Shown here: positions 12,901 to 25,700 of the stretch, piece by piece
Layout: each line of letters starts with the position of its first letter
Numbering within the stretch: position 1 is the first letter of the stretch
Assembly: GCA_017506865.1 (NCBI GenBank)
Contig: JAFCMP010000201.1
Location: 868,001 to 932,000 of the forward strand
DNA: 64,000 bases
Reading direction: 5' to 3'
From: Tribonema minus
Lineage: Eukaryota; Sar; Xanthophyceae; Tribonematales; Tribonemataceae
Notes under the pieces: model-generated
The model's database searches: none
Told to the model about the DNA's origin: nothing
The model's input: the letters and a program-made list of their open reading frames with translations, nothing else
Translations under genes and position numbers: made by a program

Positions 12901-15114
12901 GAGCAGAACAAGACGCTAACTTTGGCATCATATCCGGAGGTGGTAATAAAATTGCCAATCCGATGCTTGGCTATGAACCTGTCGAATCGGCATGTTCATT
13001 CATATACTCTGACAACTCCATGCATAATTCAAAGATGAAGCACGTATGGCTGACCAACAACAACGAAGGAACAAGATGTGAACCTGTATGCGGTCGCAAA
13101 TCAATGCGCACCCAGGACACATCATTCATGTGCTGAGCTCTGCTCAGTACATGATGCTACGTTGACGATTGCAAAGGGGACACATGTGACAGAAGGCCTG
13201 GTCCAGTAGTGCCATGCTGCCATAACGAGTCGGCGTGAACGAACTTTGGCGAATGTGTTGCCTAGGCTAAACACAGCCAACGGGGGCAAACTGCATGCGA
13301 CATGCCCTGTACCGCATAGACAGCTCTGTGCCCGCAGAATGAAAACGCGTGAGCACTTGCAGTAGGAGAGTCACCTGCCGACACAATTCCAACTCCCGCC
13401 TGTACGCAGCCTCCCCGCCAATCGCATCCGCCCCCCTCTCCAACACCCACCGCCGGTGGTGCCACGCGCTATAGCACTTGGGATTCCGTTTGAACGCCGC
13501 CGCCGCCAGCGCCAATTCCTGCTCCACAACTTGAGCTCGACGCTCCTGCACACCTACTTTAGCTTGTCCTTCCGCAGCTGTTGAAGATGGTGGCGGTGGC
13601 GGCGCAGCTGCTGCCGTACCACTTGAAGTTGCAGCAGAGGGGCTGCCGGCAGCTGTGTATACGGTTGCTGCCGCCAGCTGTTTGAGGCTGGGGGGGGCAT
13701 CAGCAGTGCTTGGGCTGCTTGCATCGGGTGCTGCAGCAGCTGTCTGAACTGTTTTTGCAGCCAAGGCTTTGAGGGATGGCAAGGGCTGTACTGGTCCAGT
13801 GCCTGCAGCGGAACACATCATGAAAGAGTGTAAGTTAAGACTGCTTGCCTCGTTTTGACGCCACGTGTAGGGGCTTTATATGTGAAGTCAGGCTGAAACT
13901 CTGCAGGCTCAACGCATCATGTGCCCAAGCAGGCAAAGGTACGTGTCTGGCCAATCAGTGTGTTTGTGCGCAATGATGCTCTCTCTGTCAGCTGCGATGC
14001 TATGTTGCACTTGACTTACACGTGAGGTCTGGTGCAAAGTAGGCAGCCGTGCCAGGCACGACGTGGCCGCAAACATTCATCTGATGAGCAGTTGGAACCC
14101 TCATCGAATGAGAAATTAGCTATAACAGATGAGCAATCAGTAGCAGTGCCCTTGCTGCTTCCCTGTAACACCATGTTGTACTGGCGGCGACATTGAGGTG
14201 TGCTAATGTCATGAATCACGCTGGAATCTCGGTAAACACGACAATATGGTGTGCCATCATCAGCACGCTGAGTACTGATCATGCGCACGAAACAATCACC
14301 GGCTATGTGCTCTTTATCACCTTCAAGTATGGGGAGCGCAGCCTCCTTCCTGTAGTTCCACATGGAGTAGTAGTCAGGATTTACGCGCACCACTTTGTCC
14401 ACCACATCTAGCAGAGTCTTCTGCGTTTGAGCTGAGGGGTGTGCCAGCAGCTCACGACGAAGCTGATTGGTCGCTGCCACTACCTGCAGCAGCAGAAGCA
14501 GCAGCGGTAGTTTTCAGTATCTGGCGGAGATTTGAGGTTGAGTGGTGGTCTGAATCTGTATATGTTTTGGTATTTGAAGTACCGTTGATAGCGCTGCTTT
14601 CTGCTGCATCACGTGCCACAGAAATACTACATATCGCAGTGTTGATGCTAATATGAAGGATGGTCTACAGCACCTGACAGGCAGCTTTGGGAAGCACCCC
14701 AAATTTCAACCGAGTACAGTAACGGAAAGGACTGAGTTCATTAGCTTCGTGACTGCCAATGAGCCAAAGCAGTGACTTCATAGGGAAAGCAGCAAAGCAA
14801 TCAAGATGCCCATGTCCTTTGTACTGCATCGCGAGCAGTGCCGATCCTGTCAGCTATAGCTGGCTGTTGCATCCTCTGGATCTCTGCGTTCAGTCATGTC
14901 AACAGCAGGCAAATCATCGCTGGAAGCAAGAAGAGGTATAAGCCACGTTTCTCTTGCAGACAATTAATCACGGCATCCAATGCAATGCCACCGTCTATCT
15001 TCACAACAGTTGTAGTTGAGGTTCAGTCACCTTGGAGTAATTGAGGACCTTGGCTCTGATGGCAGCTAGCTCCTCCTCGGACCGAGGCTTATCCAGCTTC
15101 TTCCTGCCGTGCAT
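9953..15114 (-). CDS. RABGGTA: Rab geranylgeranyltransferase alpha subunit
   Basis: This is the alpha subunit of the enzyme that attaches geranylgeranyl groups to Rab GTPases, with a beta subunit and the Rab escort protein. Exons in order: 15114-15031, 14483-14321, 13802-13375, 12850-12726, 11944-11833, 11153-11028, 10561-10450, about 10044-9953. The model closes at 413 residues. The start is MHGRKKLDKPRSEEELAAI, as in the family. Protein prenyltransferase alpha repeats follow: NPDYYSMWNYRKE, NPKCYSAWHHRRWVLE, LDSRNFHCWAYRGWV, NYSAFHYRSKLLP, PDDQSAWWYHRFLVGW, then VEERCKWALVTLHHLL and VDPMHKSYYDSLLQ before the stop. Exon 3 carries a long Ala/Pro/Ser insert before the second repeat. The last junction is the least certain (donor GTTGAC). 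No C-terminal leucine-rich repeats and no Ig-like insert follow, as in yeast Bet4 and unlike mammals. Confidence 0.93.
11617..11640 (-). repeat. Copy of the RABGGTA exon 5 donor region
   Basis: On the plus strand the block ACTGACCTGATGCACCATTT at 11621-11640 duplicates the exon 5 3' end and donor at about 11828-11847, some 207 bp away. It is one of many exon-edge copies in this window. Confidence 0.7.
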
Positions 15115-17651
15115 GCTGCTTCCACCTGTCTGTCTGAGCACCTACGTAGTGAAGCAACTGCCTGAACTTCCAGTGTGTCTCGAGTCGAAGGCTGTGTGTG
15201 ACGAGTCTCAAGTCGGAAGGCTGAAGAAGACGGATGAACACTTCGAGGGACCACATGCAGGAGGTGTTTAAGCAGGCGCAGATACCTCAGCGGGTCGACA
15301 AAGATGGATCCTGTTTCACGGCTCGCTTGTGGGGCCATTACGAGTGGCGGCAACACTCCGCATGCAACCGCTGATCGCTGCTGCTGGGTCTCGTTGCATA
15401 AAAGCTCAGGCTCAACCACAATTGTCTCTGCTACTTCAAGTTCCGTTAAACCTGTGCTGGCTCGTGATCACACCTGTAAGCGATGCGTTTAAAGCAGCTG
15501 CCATTGACCTGAGCACATTAGGCTAATCCAGTCAGCGCCCTCATCCTGCATGCGGTTGCTCGGGACACAGCCTGGCACTTGACAACACCTGTCCGTGCTG
15601 CTGCTGCTACTGCCCTTCATGGGTGCGTGCGCACTACTTCATAGGGAAAGTGGGGTGACGAGGTGGACAAGGCTCAATGAGTCATGACCCCATTAAACTA
15701 CATGATCCTGTATGAGACACTATCATGGCGTTTCATGAATACCATGGGAGGCGACATAATCATATGTGGAAGCATACATCACATGTACCAGGTATTCATG
15801 ACAGCGGCAGTGTGAGCAAGCATCCTTGTCTCTAGAGCTCTCACAGAAAATGGCAATGCGTTGTGCAAAGCAGGAATGAATGGCGCTGGCCAGCAGACCG
15901 TTTGTGCTGGTAGCAATCGGCAATGCATTTGGCATTACCAAAATGCTGCTGGCAAACATTCTTCAACCACTAGCAACTCAAGCGTTGCATATGAAATCCG
16001 CAAGAATGCAGGGTGAAGCAGCAGATGACAAGTGCAGCATATGCGTCTAGCCCCAAATCAGATAAACCTGCCCCTCACACATGCTTTGTGACACAGGCAG
16101 GAGCCATGTTTAGGCTCGCCATCGCAGGAGTACAAGCGGTGGTCAGAAAAATGACCAGCCCTACCGGCTGAACCTCATGAATGCACATCAGAGAAGTGTG
16201 AAGGCGCACTAGCATAATCTGGACTGATTTGTTGATCCCAGGTGCAACAGACTCATAAGAGAATGGAATTGGTGCCTGTGTCAGATTTGCGGCGGACGCA
16301 CTACTTTTCCATATGTAATTAGTTGCGCATTTTACATTCTTCAGCAGGTAAACTCAGCGGGCGAGCTGCACATGTAAGTTAGTAGATTGTTGCAGCCAGC
16401 TTCTAAAGAACACCACAACATGAGATCTACAGCGCTGCTGCTGCTGCTGCTGCACTTCAGGCTGGAACATCCTGTGTTGGCAAGGTGACCGGATGCAAAT
16501 CATACTTTGAAGTATCGTTGTTGTGGGTGCACTGGTGATAGGTGTTTGCGCATAAGTTATGAATGACAACTTGTTGAACACTTCAAAGCAACCTGCTGTT
16601 CAAATATTAGTTGACGGTATAATGCTGATGCTTTGGCAATGTGGTTGCGCTCAACTCACCCTACCCTCGTGCTCACCTCAGCATATGCAGCAGCGTGATG
16701 CGAAGAGTATATTTCACCAGACGCATGAGACAGTACAATGACTGCGCTTGACTTTGCACTGGCTTGAGTTTGCGCTGACGTTCATAGCGGTAGCTTTGCA
16801 TGTGCTGGCAATTTTGAGGGCCAGGTGCAAGCTACGAATGTGTGTTGACAACAATTGACTTGGCATCGGCTTACGGCTCCTTACACTCATACATCACATT
16901 AGGTGCCTTTGTTTCGGTTTGACCATGAATTGCAGCAGCAATTATGTTGGTGTGACGAATCGAACCCTAACCCTCTAACCCCCCTCAGCTCAAACGCGCG
17001 CTGTATCGTGCACGGGACGGGTGCAGCCCCGTTTCGCAAAACACTCCTCTATTTTGCTTTAAGTTTTGGCCTTCACCGGCCAAGACCGTATACTAACCCT
17101 GACGCTTAGCCTGACCCTGACCACAGCAGCAATGACGTTGCAACGCGTTGTCGCCAATTTGAGTACTTGGTGCCAGGCATCGCGTGAGGCGGCAGCGGTG
17201 CCAGCTCAATGACTCCAGGGCTGTTGGCAGCTCCTCGGTCCTGTACAACCAGGCATCATGGAAGCGCAAGTCGATACTGCATGATTCAGCCGCTGTTATT
17301 ACTGTTGCTGTCTCCGTTGTTGCTGCTGGATGGCCTTGTATCGCGCGCCACGCCGTGGCTGCTGCAGACATGTCGAAAACACTACCGCATCATCGCTGCC
17401 TGGCCGATGCACCGCTAAGCTGCGTCTACATTACAGTGCTGACTAGGATTTGCAGGCGCCTTCATGTTCCGCTGCTGCCTCAATGAAGACAAGCCCCCCG
17501 GGTGCAGCCCATGGAGCCAGTTTGGTTTCATACATTCTCCGATAGTTTATTCTCACCTTTCAAAGTTCAACATTTGGGATCCACCGCTGGTGGGTGTTCT
17601 GCAGTTTGAGGACTGTGTGGACCATCCTGCAGCGATCATCGTCCAGGCGCT
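15115..17651. other. Spacer between divergent genes, with a dispersed repeat
   Basis: No exon was recognised. The stretch includes a copy of a roughly 390-bp dispersed repeat (15651-16041), a CTG run near 16437-16452 and short CCCTAA-type motifs near 16966-16980 and 17093-17120. A 93-codon minus frame at 17093-17371 has no recognisable family. Confidence 0.4.
15651..16041 (+). repeat. Dispersed repeat, copy 1
   Basis: This is an irregular match, visibly diverged, to 21423-21786 in the same orientation. Shared landmarks in order include GACAAGGC/GGCAAGGC, ATCATGGCG, ACCATGG, ATTCATGACAG, AATGCATTTG, AAAATGCTGCTGGC and AGCAGATGACAAGTGCAGCA. No coding frame is conserved. It may be a non-coding mobile element. 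Confidence 0.6.
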
Positions 17652-18374
17652 ATGTTCCATGCATTGGTAGCTGTTTCACCGCTTTTCATTGCTGCCGTCG
17701 CCTTAGTCGATGGTCTTCGCTTAGATCGACCGAGCGTGCAATGGCGCGGCAGGCACGGCATCAGCCAGCAGCTACAGCTGCTGCAGCAGCAGCAACAGCA
17801 CCACCAGCAGGAGCAGCAGCACCAGCAGCACCACCAGCAGCAGCAGCGGCGGCGTTTGATTTGTGCAGCAGTGGCGTTGGGTGCCGCTGCATGTGACGAC
17901 ACCGAGGAGCAGTATGCTAGACCCTCACGGCTCGACGCCAACAAAGCTGACCGCGAGCTGCAAGCTCTACGCCAGGAGCAGCACCAACTGCTGCAGAGGG
18001 TGTTACAGCAAGATAAAGAATTCCCGATCGAGGGTCTGGATGAGGAGCAGCGCGGCGAGCGGCGGCGCGCTTTGCTGTCAGCATTCCAGGAGCACGGCAA
18101 GATAATCGATCAGATGGCCCCAAAGCTGGACATCGTCATGGAGGTTCAAGCACGTGAATTTGCGGAGGAGCAGTTCGGAAAATCTTACGCGAAGACACTG
18201 CTTGCGCGCTCTATTCGCGATCTGAAGTGTATTTCCCCCCTGGACGCCAATAACAGCAGTCTCGATGATGGAAGCAAGTGGCTCTGCGAGGCCACGGTAA
18301 CACATGCGGTGGACACTCTAGTAAAGGAGCGCGTGCCGGAGTGCCTTCTGCGCTGCATCGCAGCCAAAGTTCCG
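17652..18374 (+). CDS. Unrecognised protein, coding block A (signal-like N-terminus, polyQ, helical)
   Basis: A 241-codon open frame begins at an ATG at 17652 and ends at a possible donor (GTATGA) just before a stop. The N-terminus is hydrophobic (FHALVAVSPLFIAAVALVDG), resembling a signal peptide or anchor. A Gln/His-rich stretch encoded by CAG/CAC repeats follows, then a strongly charged helical region (RLDANKADRELQALRQEQHQ; LDEEQRGERRRALLSAFQEH) and a more globular end with several Cys. I do not recognise the family. It is probably the first part of a gene continued by blocks at 18.8 and 20.3 kb, but intron phases do not yet connect them, so an exon is missing or mis-bounded. Confidence 0.45.
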
Positions 18375-18767
18375 GTATGATGTACCGACGAAACTTGTGT
18401 CACCTGGTTCTGGTGTTTGTGTTTCGCACCGACAGCTCATGATGCTTCTGTTCATGTGGAATCATCATGTTGTAGGCGCAGCTGCAGCTTTCACTAGTAT
18501 ACCTATAGGAGCAGTGCACAAAACAACGTCGATGACAACAGTAATTGCAGCGGCTGCTGTTGGGTGCTGCTTGTTGTGGGTACACTCTGACAATACCTGA
18601 CAGTGCCTGTTTAACTTGGGGGTGAATTTCAAGAGTGGTAGTGCCTCTACCACTTGGGTGAACTTTAAGAGTAGTCTATGAGCCTCTGAGGTCATACATG
18701 TTGCTGCGCTAGCGCCTACTCACATTATTATTGTCCCTTTGCCCTCCCTGCATCTTGGTGCCAGCAG

Positions 18768-19041
18768 CCCCGGACATCCATGAGGCTTGGTTTGATGACG
18801 ATGGAAACATCAAGCAGCCCGCACTTGGCAAATTCATTGGCCATTGCAAGGATGCAGACATGTGTCAGTCACTGAGACTGCTACGGCGTGTGCTGTCTTT
18901 GACCGAGGAAGACCGAGCACAGATTGGTGCATGTTTTCCGAACCCCCAGAGTCTGCCAATGCAACTGCGGACGAGACTGATTATTAAATTACCATGGGGC
19001 AAGTTGCGTGCGAATTACAGTGTTCCTGTTTCATATACCTA
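18768..19041 (+). CDS. Unrecognised protein, coding block B
   Basis: After a CAG acceptor near 18768 a frame reads APDIHEAWFDDDGNIKQPAL, GKFIGHCKDADMC and LLRRVLSLTEEDRAQIGACF before a stop at 19039-19041. Composition is protein-like, with acidic loop and helical segments. The 3' border is unclear: several GT sites lie before the stop. It lies between blocks A and C and is presumably the same gene. No family recognised. Confidence 0.4.
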
Positions 19042-20292
19042 GTGGTATATCCAAGGTTGGAGTCGGGCTTACATTAGATTTACAGGTTAGTCGCGTTCGC
19101 TCAAAACCTGCTGGCGCAGCTGCTGCATATCGCCAGCTGTGCTTTGACAGTGCCCTGCAGCTGCTGCTATCCTAGAAAGAGTTGCAGCAGCTACGGAATG
19201 ATGTAGGTGCAGACATGGTTTCTCTAACATTGAGCTCCCTCATCGAGGGACCTTGAATGCCCTTGATCACATGCGTATCTTGGATCCGATGTAACATATA
19301 TACACTCCTAAAGTATAACATACAAAGGACATGGAAGTATGCCACATGTTCCTTTACAGCTTATGAGGGCAACACATAACACAACGGAAAATATGCTGCG
19401 AAGTGGTGTTACCGAATTACATACCACCCCCGTGGCAACCTCCCCCCACGCACGCACCCCTACTCCTCTTCACCAACAACCAATTCTCCCCCCCCCAGCG
19501 TGCCAAAAGTTGAAGTTAAACCTGATGCTCAGAGCAATCGGCCTGAGCTGTAAGGTCACTTTCTGCTCGTTGATGTTGAAACTGCGCTTCGGCGCGCTTA
19601 ACGTCACGCTTCGATGACAAGATGTGGCAGACATTGCGATCACCCCCCCCCCTCTGTTTCATGCCTTATGTAGCAAAGGGCAATTTTCACCTGGACCATT
19701 GCGATCGCTGAGTAATTTGGTTGTTTGAACTGATAACAGCTTCAGAATCTGCACAAATTGCCCTACAGCAGAACGCTCTTTATGCTGCCGGCAACAACAT
19801 TGATCAATGTACAGTCCGAATTGTCAGAGAGCAGCGTGCACATCGTTTGTGGTGCTAATTTGGAGGCTAATACACGTATACTTTCACAAAAGTTGAATCG
19901 TTCAATTATGCAGCGTACGAAATGGGCCTGGCGCCCCAGCCCTTAGGCTTTTGTCGTTCGTTTACGCTGTTTTCAGACAGTGCCTAGCCCCGCAACCTTA
20001 GGCTATATTATCATCGAGTGCATGTTGCGCGCAGACGTGGTAGCTGTAGCCCAATGGGCGCGCACATGCCATGCATTGTCAGCCTGAATTTATCAGCCTG
20101 AAGTTATCATGATGCTGCTGCAAGCGTCACATGTTTGACGTGTATGAAAGTGCGTGCTTCACATTACTTCACATATTATAGTAGCCCATGTCTTGGCATG
20201 AGTGTGATATGCATGGTCGCCAGACTCCAAATTGGTATTGTGTGACTGACTTTTGCCCATGTGTGTTCATGCTCTTATGATCCTCTTTGCAG

Positions 20293-20709
20293 GAGCTGAT
20301 GCGTTTTGACGGTGCTGGCATCATGTGCCTCCTGGCAGCCGCACACCCCTCGCTTTACCTCGATGAGTCCAACAAAACATGCATCATCCCGCCTGATAAA
20401 GCGGAGGTTAACCTCACAGGGCGCACAACCGTGGGCGAGCAGGGCCACATTCTCGGCATTGACATTGGTGAGGCAAACCCAGCGCTGTCTTACGAGGAAG
20501 CTGTGCAACGCCTGGGACTGTGCCTGGGAGCTCTCAATTGGCTAGTCACTACGTGCAAGCCCACCCCCGATCCAGGCGTGCTCCTTACTGGTTGCCTCTT
20601 TGTCAGTGGGGGCATGTTGGGCGAGGATGAGCGGGAAGAACTCATGGAAAATCTGTGCACCCTAGCCTCGAGGACGTGGGGGTACTTTCTCCGGGTGCAC
20701 AGAGTCTGA
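20293..20709 (+). CDS. Unrecognised protein, coding block C (terminal exon)
   Basis: A good acceptor (TCCTCTTTGCAG) is followed by 138 codons and a TGA. The frame reads ELMRFDGAGIMCLLAAAHPS, then GEQGHILGIDIGEANPALSY, EEAVQRLGLCLGALNWL, PGVLLTGCLFVSGGMLG and EREELMENLCTLASRTWGYF. It looks like a compact globular C-terminal domain with a Gly-rich strand and amphipathic helices. I cannot assign a family. Phase 0 at its start is compatible with the phase-0 end of block A, but block B intervenes. Confidence 0.45.
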   Translation, partial: ELMRFDGAGIMCLLAAAHPSLYLDESNKTCIIPPDKAEVNLTGRTTVGEQGHILGIDIGEANPALSYEEAVQRLGLCLGALNWLVTTCKPTPDPGVLLTGCLFVSGGMLGEDEREELMENLCTLASRTWGYFLRVHRV

Positions 20710-22535
20710 GTTATAGTATGTCAAGCATTAGGGGGTGTAAGGGTTCCTCGAAGCGGGAGTTCAATATTGAAAATCGCTTCAGAATCTGCGCCTACTACAC
20801 TTTGTAGCTGCTTTGGGCACACGCATTGCTGGGGCCCTGAAATATATCAAAGTGCGTGAAGTTTGTACGATGCTCATTAGGCTCGCGCCCATACCCAGCT
20901 TGGGTGCCACTGTTGACTGCTTATAAAAAAACACTGTGAATATCCAGAAATAATCTTGGCCCTGGACGTTGCGTAACGGGTGGTTCGAGTGGAAAGGGGG
21001 GGGGGGGGGGGGGCTGCATGGGAGTAGCGACCTCAATGTCTAGCGCCATGAAGTCGTCGGCAGGTAATATCTGTCCTCTTACAACATCTATTTGTCATGT
21101 GGTGCTCGTGCCAATGGACCTTTATCCTGTGAGCGTAAGACCATTCCTTGGCCAGAATAAACCAGCAAACATGAGGGAGCAAACAAAGAGCAAGTCGCCT
21201 TGCAAAATGCAACATTTGACGTGGTCAATCAATTCGCTCTTGTACAGTTTATGCAGGATGCCACAGCGAAGCTGCTCAATCCGTGCCAACAGAGTTCTCA
21301 ACTTTTGGGTCAGCGAAGCCCTTTTGGGGGCACTGCACAAGCAAGCGCACACCATTGCTTGGCTGCAGGTCCTGCCACTGCAGACTGTTTACGAGTCGTG
21401 ACATATGAGGCGTAGGGAGGGGGGGTGGTGGGGTGGGCAAGGCCAAATGACTATGTAGACTTCAAGATCATGTACAAGACACAAATCATGGGCGCCATGA
21501 ACAACCATGGAAAGGCAACATATTCTTCAAAGCATACTTCGAAGTACATCATATGCCAAGTATCATTCATGACAGCTGCAAGCAGCCTTCTCCTTCGCAG
21601 CAAATGGGGATGCAACTTTGCAAACTAGAAATGGCGCCACCAGACCCATTGTTTTGCGCAGCAATTAACAACGCATTTGACACTACGAAAATGCTGCTGG
21701 CGCACACTGTTTGACCACTAGCAGCGCAAGCAATTCATCCACAGACATGCATGACTTTAAGCAGCAGATGACAAGTGCAGCATTGACGACATGAGAGCAC
21801 AGGGGGGCTGTGGGAAAGAAGTTCAGAATTGTGGACGTCGTGTGGTGGCCAAAAGTGTCCCCCCCGCATGCGGCAGGCTGTGTCCTGGGAGTCTCTCAAC
21901 AGACGCGCCCCTCTTGTGTACAGTGGAATGAATTTGTGTACCCTCTTTCCCCTCGAACTGGTTTCTCTATCGTATCGGCAACGTGACCAGCAATGGTTCA
22001 GCCGCACCGCCACTGCCGCCCCCGTTCGGTGCTGCCGCCCGATTTGTGTCCCATCGTGACCTCTATTGTACAGGCAAAAATGTGATGGGTTGACTGATCA
22101 AGTACCCCCCCCCCCCTCCCTCCCCACACCACCGAAAAACACAAACACACTACCGAGGAGGCACACAGCTGCAGACCATGCGGACTACTCCTGTCTGCTC
22201 TGGCCGACCCTCCCAAACGCCCAAAATCGCCCCTGTACAGGCAATCCAGCGGGGCACACCAACAAGGTGCCACAACCGCTGATCTTGACATGACAGCAGC
22301 CGAAGCCGGCCATGATCTGTTCTACTGTTCTCGCGCACCGGTGCTGCCGCTGCTGCTGCACCGCCGCCGCTGTTGCTGCCTCGCAGCTGCTGACGCCATA
22401 GCCGCCGCAGTTGCCACACGGCACAGTCTTTTTCTGTTGCAGCGACTGCAACCACACAATGCCCAACATGGGCACTGTGCCCGCCGTCGCTACTGCCGAC
22501 GCCACCGCCGCCGCGGACGCCGCACCGTCGCCACC

Positions 22536-22566
<31 letters not shown>

Positions 22567-22752
22567 CCACCGCAGCCGCCACCACTGCCACCACCACCCC
22601 CCCCCCCCCCCCCCGCTGGTGACAGCAGGGCTGAGTCATGATCACAGCTGCTCCCGCCAGCGATGCAACCTTACGCCCCCCCAACGCCTCTGCCCACTCA
22701 ACACCGCCGCCTGCTGCGCCGCCGCCTAGCGCAGGATGTGCGCATGCTGCTG
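20710..22752. other. Convergent spacer with homopolymers and a dispersed repeat
   Basis: No exon was recognised. It holds a run of about 17 G near 20997-21013, repeat copy 2 (21423-21786), C-runs near 22106-22120 and 22598-22614, and a CCGCCA/CCGCCG-rich low-complexity stretch at about 22500-22590. The low-complexity stretch produces long but meaningless open frames. Confidence 0.5.
21423..21786 (+). repeat. Dispersed repeat, copy 2
   Basis: Direct-orientation partner of 15651-16041, visibly diverged. It includes the palindrome TACTTCGAAGTA at 21535-21546, which is absent from copy 1. Confidence 0.6.
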
Positions 22753-25700
22753 CTAGCGTAGGATGTGCAGCAGCGTGCGGTACACGAGGCTGTGCTGCGC
22801 AATGTCGTCCGTGTTCGCGCTGGAGCACATCTCCATGTAGCGCCCCTTCGGCGCCTCGATATCGCGCGCGCGCCTCCGTATCACCAGCTTTAGCGCACGC
22901 GCATAGTCTGCCAGCTGCGCCCAGTCCTCTGCGGCGACAGCGCCGCCGGCGAGAGCGCGCATGGAGCACGCAAAGGCCAGCAGCAGCGGCAGCAGCATGG
23001 GGAGGGCTGCGGAGGAGGGGACCAGGAGCCATGCCACGAGGGCGGTAGCGGGGATGGCGGGTAGGGCTTCCTTCACGCACGCCTGCGCGGTCTGTGGCGC
23101 GGAGGGGGGGGGGGCGGGTGGGGAGGGATCGTCAGGGGGGGTGCTCTAGCGCATGAGGTGTGGAGACCTCTCGAAAACGTCAAGTGGTATCAATGAAACA
23201 CCACAACATCCTATGAACACTGTCCTGCAAGCCAAAGGCACAGGAACGCTCGACGGCTGCTAGTAAATGACGCCGTAGATAGGGCGCCAGTTTGGTTGAT
23301 TACAAAGCATCAACTATGCTTCACTCGTGCTGGTGTATACACCACGTGAATGCAATCACGCCATTTACATCGTACCATGCATAGTTCGACATGCGCTTGG
23401 AAAGCTACCATGCCTACCAACCTTAACACAACCAGACTCATAATGACACCACCTGAAAAAAGTTCACACTTTCAGTCGTTGAGTCGTTGCGGTTGTTAAG
23501 CCGCAGACACACTAGAAATGAACTAAACCAGTGGATGCGGGCGGTTGCATACATTGATCCATGGGCAAAAACTCACACTTGAAGTTGGATTCTGTCACTT
23601 GGCCTCCACAGTAAAATGCATGGAAGATGCATTGCACTTGTGTGCTCAGATTGAAATGCACAGGCATTTTCACTTGACAAACCACCCTTCAATTTCACAC
23701 CAGTACACACACACTGCACGACTTGATGACAACGTTCCAAAACTTACACTTGAAATCTTGAGCTGTGTCCTCTAGAACAGATTGAATACACACGATACTT
23801 CATGGCATATGATAATTTACCCGGCGAATGGCTGGACTCAAAACACATACTGCAACGCATGATATTGATTGTTCACACCACGTACATACCTTGATGACAA
23901 TGCGCAGCAGCACCTCCAGTACAATCAGCACCAGCGCCACAGGCCGCCACAGCACCGCCAGCCAGAACCCCAGCATCTTGTCCAAGACCCTGTCAATCAC
24001 GCGCTGCCCCCCCCCATACCCCACCAGCCGCTGAAAGCGACGGCCCTTGAGGTTGGAAACGTCGTAGGGGTGAGAGGCGCGGGCGGGGCGCATCTTGCAG
24101 CCCAGAATGCCCTCGGAGGCGGCAACGACCCTCCTGATGTCGGTTTCGCTGCCGCGCCGCGAGGGGGCCTGAGCGATAGTTACGCATGCAAGTGCAAAGA
24201 TGATTAGGCGGTGTTGAAGTTGGGTTTTAGTTACGCATGCGTGGGAAAAGCACGCATATTTGTGTACGAAGATGACCCAGTCTGATGTCGATTTCGCTGC
24301 CACGCTGCGAGGGGGCCTGAGCGACAGTTACGCATGCATAGTGTATTAGGTTACTAGGGGGTGTTGAAATTGTGTTCTGATGGCGCAAATCGAGTCGAAT
24401 AGCAGGGGGAAAGCGCGCCTTATGTGTACGAAGACGAGCCAGCTCCAACAGACAGGCAGGGAGTGCACCAAACCCTTGTTGCTACTTAAATATACTGCTG
24501 AAAAAATGACCGATCGTGTGCAACAATATCTGCCCAGGCAAAACTGCTGGAGCTACAACACCTTATGTTGACATGAACTCAGCAGGAGCGGCCAGCGGGT
24601 TGCACTGGTAAGTGCCAAGTCAGTACGGATCAAAACCCAATGCCAAAGCCAAAATACCTAAGTGGGCGAGCGCTCAGCACCTCCTGTGTTGAACTTGCAT
24701 CAGACTTCAACTGGCGACCCTCCAGGGGGCAGAGTTGTTAAGATTGTATTCAGTTATCTGATGCTCACTGCAGACTACTGGATCACCTTTTCTTATTGAC
24801 ACCGAGATTACACTACAGTTATAGTTTACAGTCAAAGTGTAACTCAGCGTACCTGTTCTGGCGATCGTTCTGGGGTCGGATTTGCAGTTTTCAGCGATCC
24901 CGCGCCATCATCCCGCGTCACCGGATCGTCGTGACCGCGCCTGTGGTCGCAGCAGAAGTCTAGCCCCCTGCGCTGCATCCATAAGAGTGCATCGCGGTAG
25001 CCCAGATCGTACAGCCAGTCTGCAGGGGCCGAAAGAGAGTCGCCTGAGCAATGACACCAGACTGACCTGACCTTGATAGTGCATTTCTGGAAGGTGATGT
25101 TTGTGGAGAGCCAGTCTATGTGCGGTGGGGGCCTGTCGTCGTCTGAGCCATGGAACCAGACTGGACTGACCTTGGTAGCGCATTTCAAGAAGGCTGTGTT
25201 TGTGTTGCGCCAGTCTGTAGGGGAACGTGCGGTGGGGGCTGATACGACAGTCGTCTAGGCAAAAACACCAGCATGACCTTACTAGTGGATTTCAAAACGG
25301 CAGTATTCATGTACAGCTAGTCTGCAGGGGCATGTGGGGAAGGTGCCGTAACGACAGTCGACTGAGCAATGACACCTGACTGGCCTGACCTAAAAAGTGC
25401 TTTCCAAGAAGGCTGTGTGTGTTTGTGTGTACACAATTGAGGCGGCAGATCGGATGCATCCAGAGGAGCCTGGGCATAGGTACAGCATGCAACATGAGGG
25501 TCCTTCTACAAGCATGCTGCAATGAAAATCCGAGACTGCGTTGGCACGAAAACCGCATACACATACACGAGACACAAACGGCAAGCAACACATTTTCAGT
25601 CTCTTACCGATGGTCCCCGAGTGAGGCGGCGGCAGGAACGCCCACCACACCGGCACGTAGCGACTGGGCTTGATGTCCGCATCCACCAGATAGAACGGCG

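Noticed and set aside
17093..17371. 93-codon minus-strand frame
   Set aside because: Some helical character but no motif, no start context and no neighbouring exon.
17636..18100. Minus-strand Cys/Ser-rich frames
   Set aside because: They are the antisense of the CAG/CAC-repeat part of block A.
22490..23080. 196-codon minus-strand Arg/Ala-rich open frame
   Set aside because: It overlaps the last patatin exon in another frame and runs into a CCGCCA low-complexity tract; GC-rich shadow.
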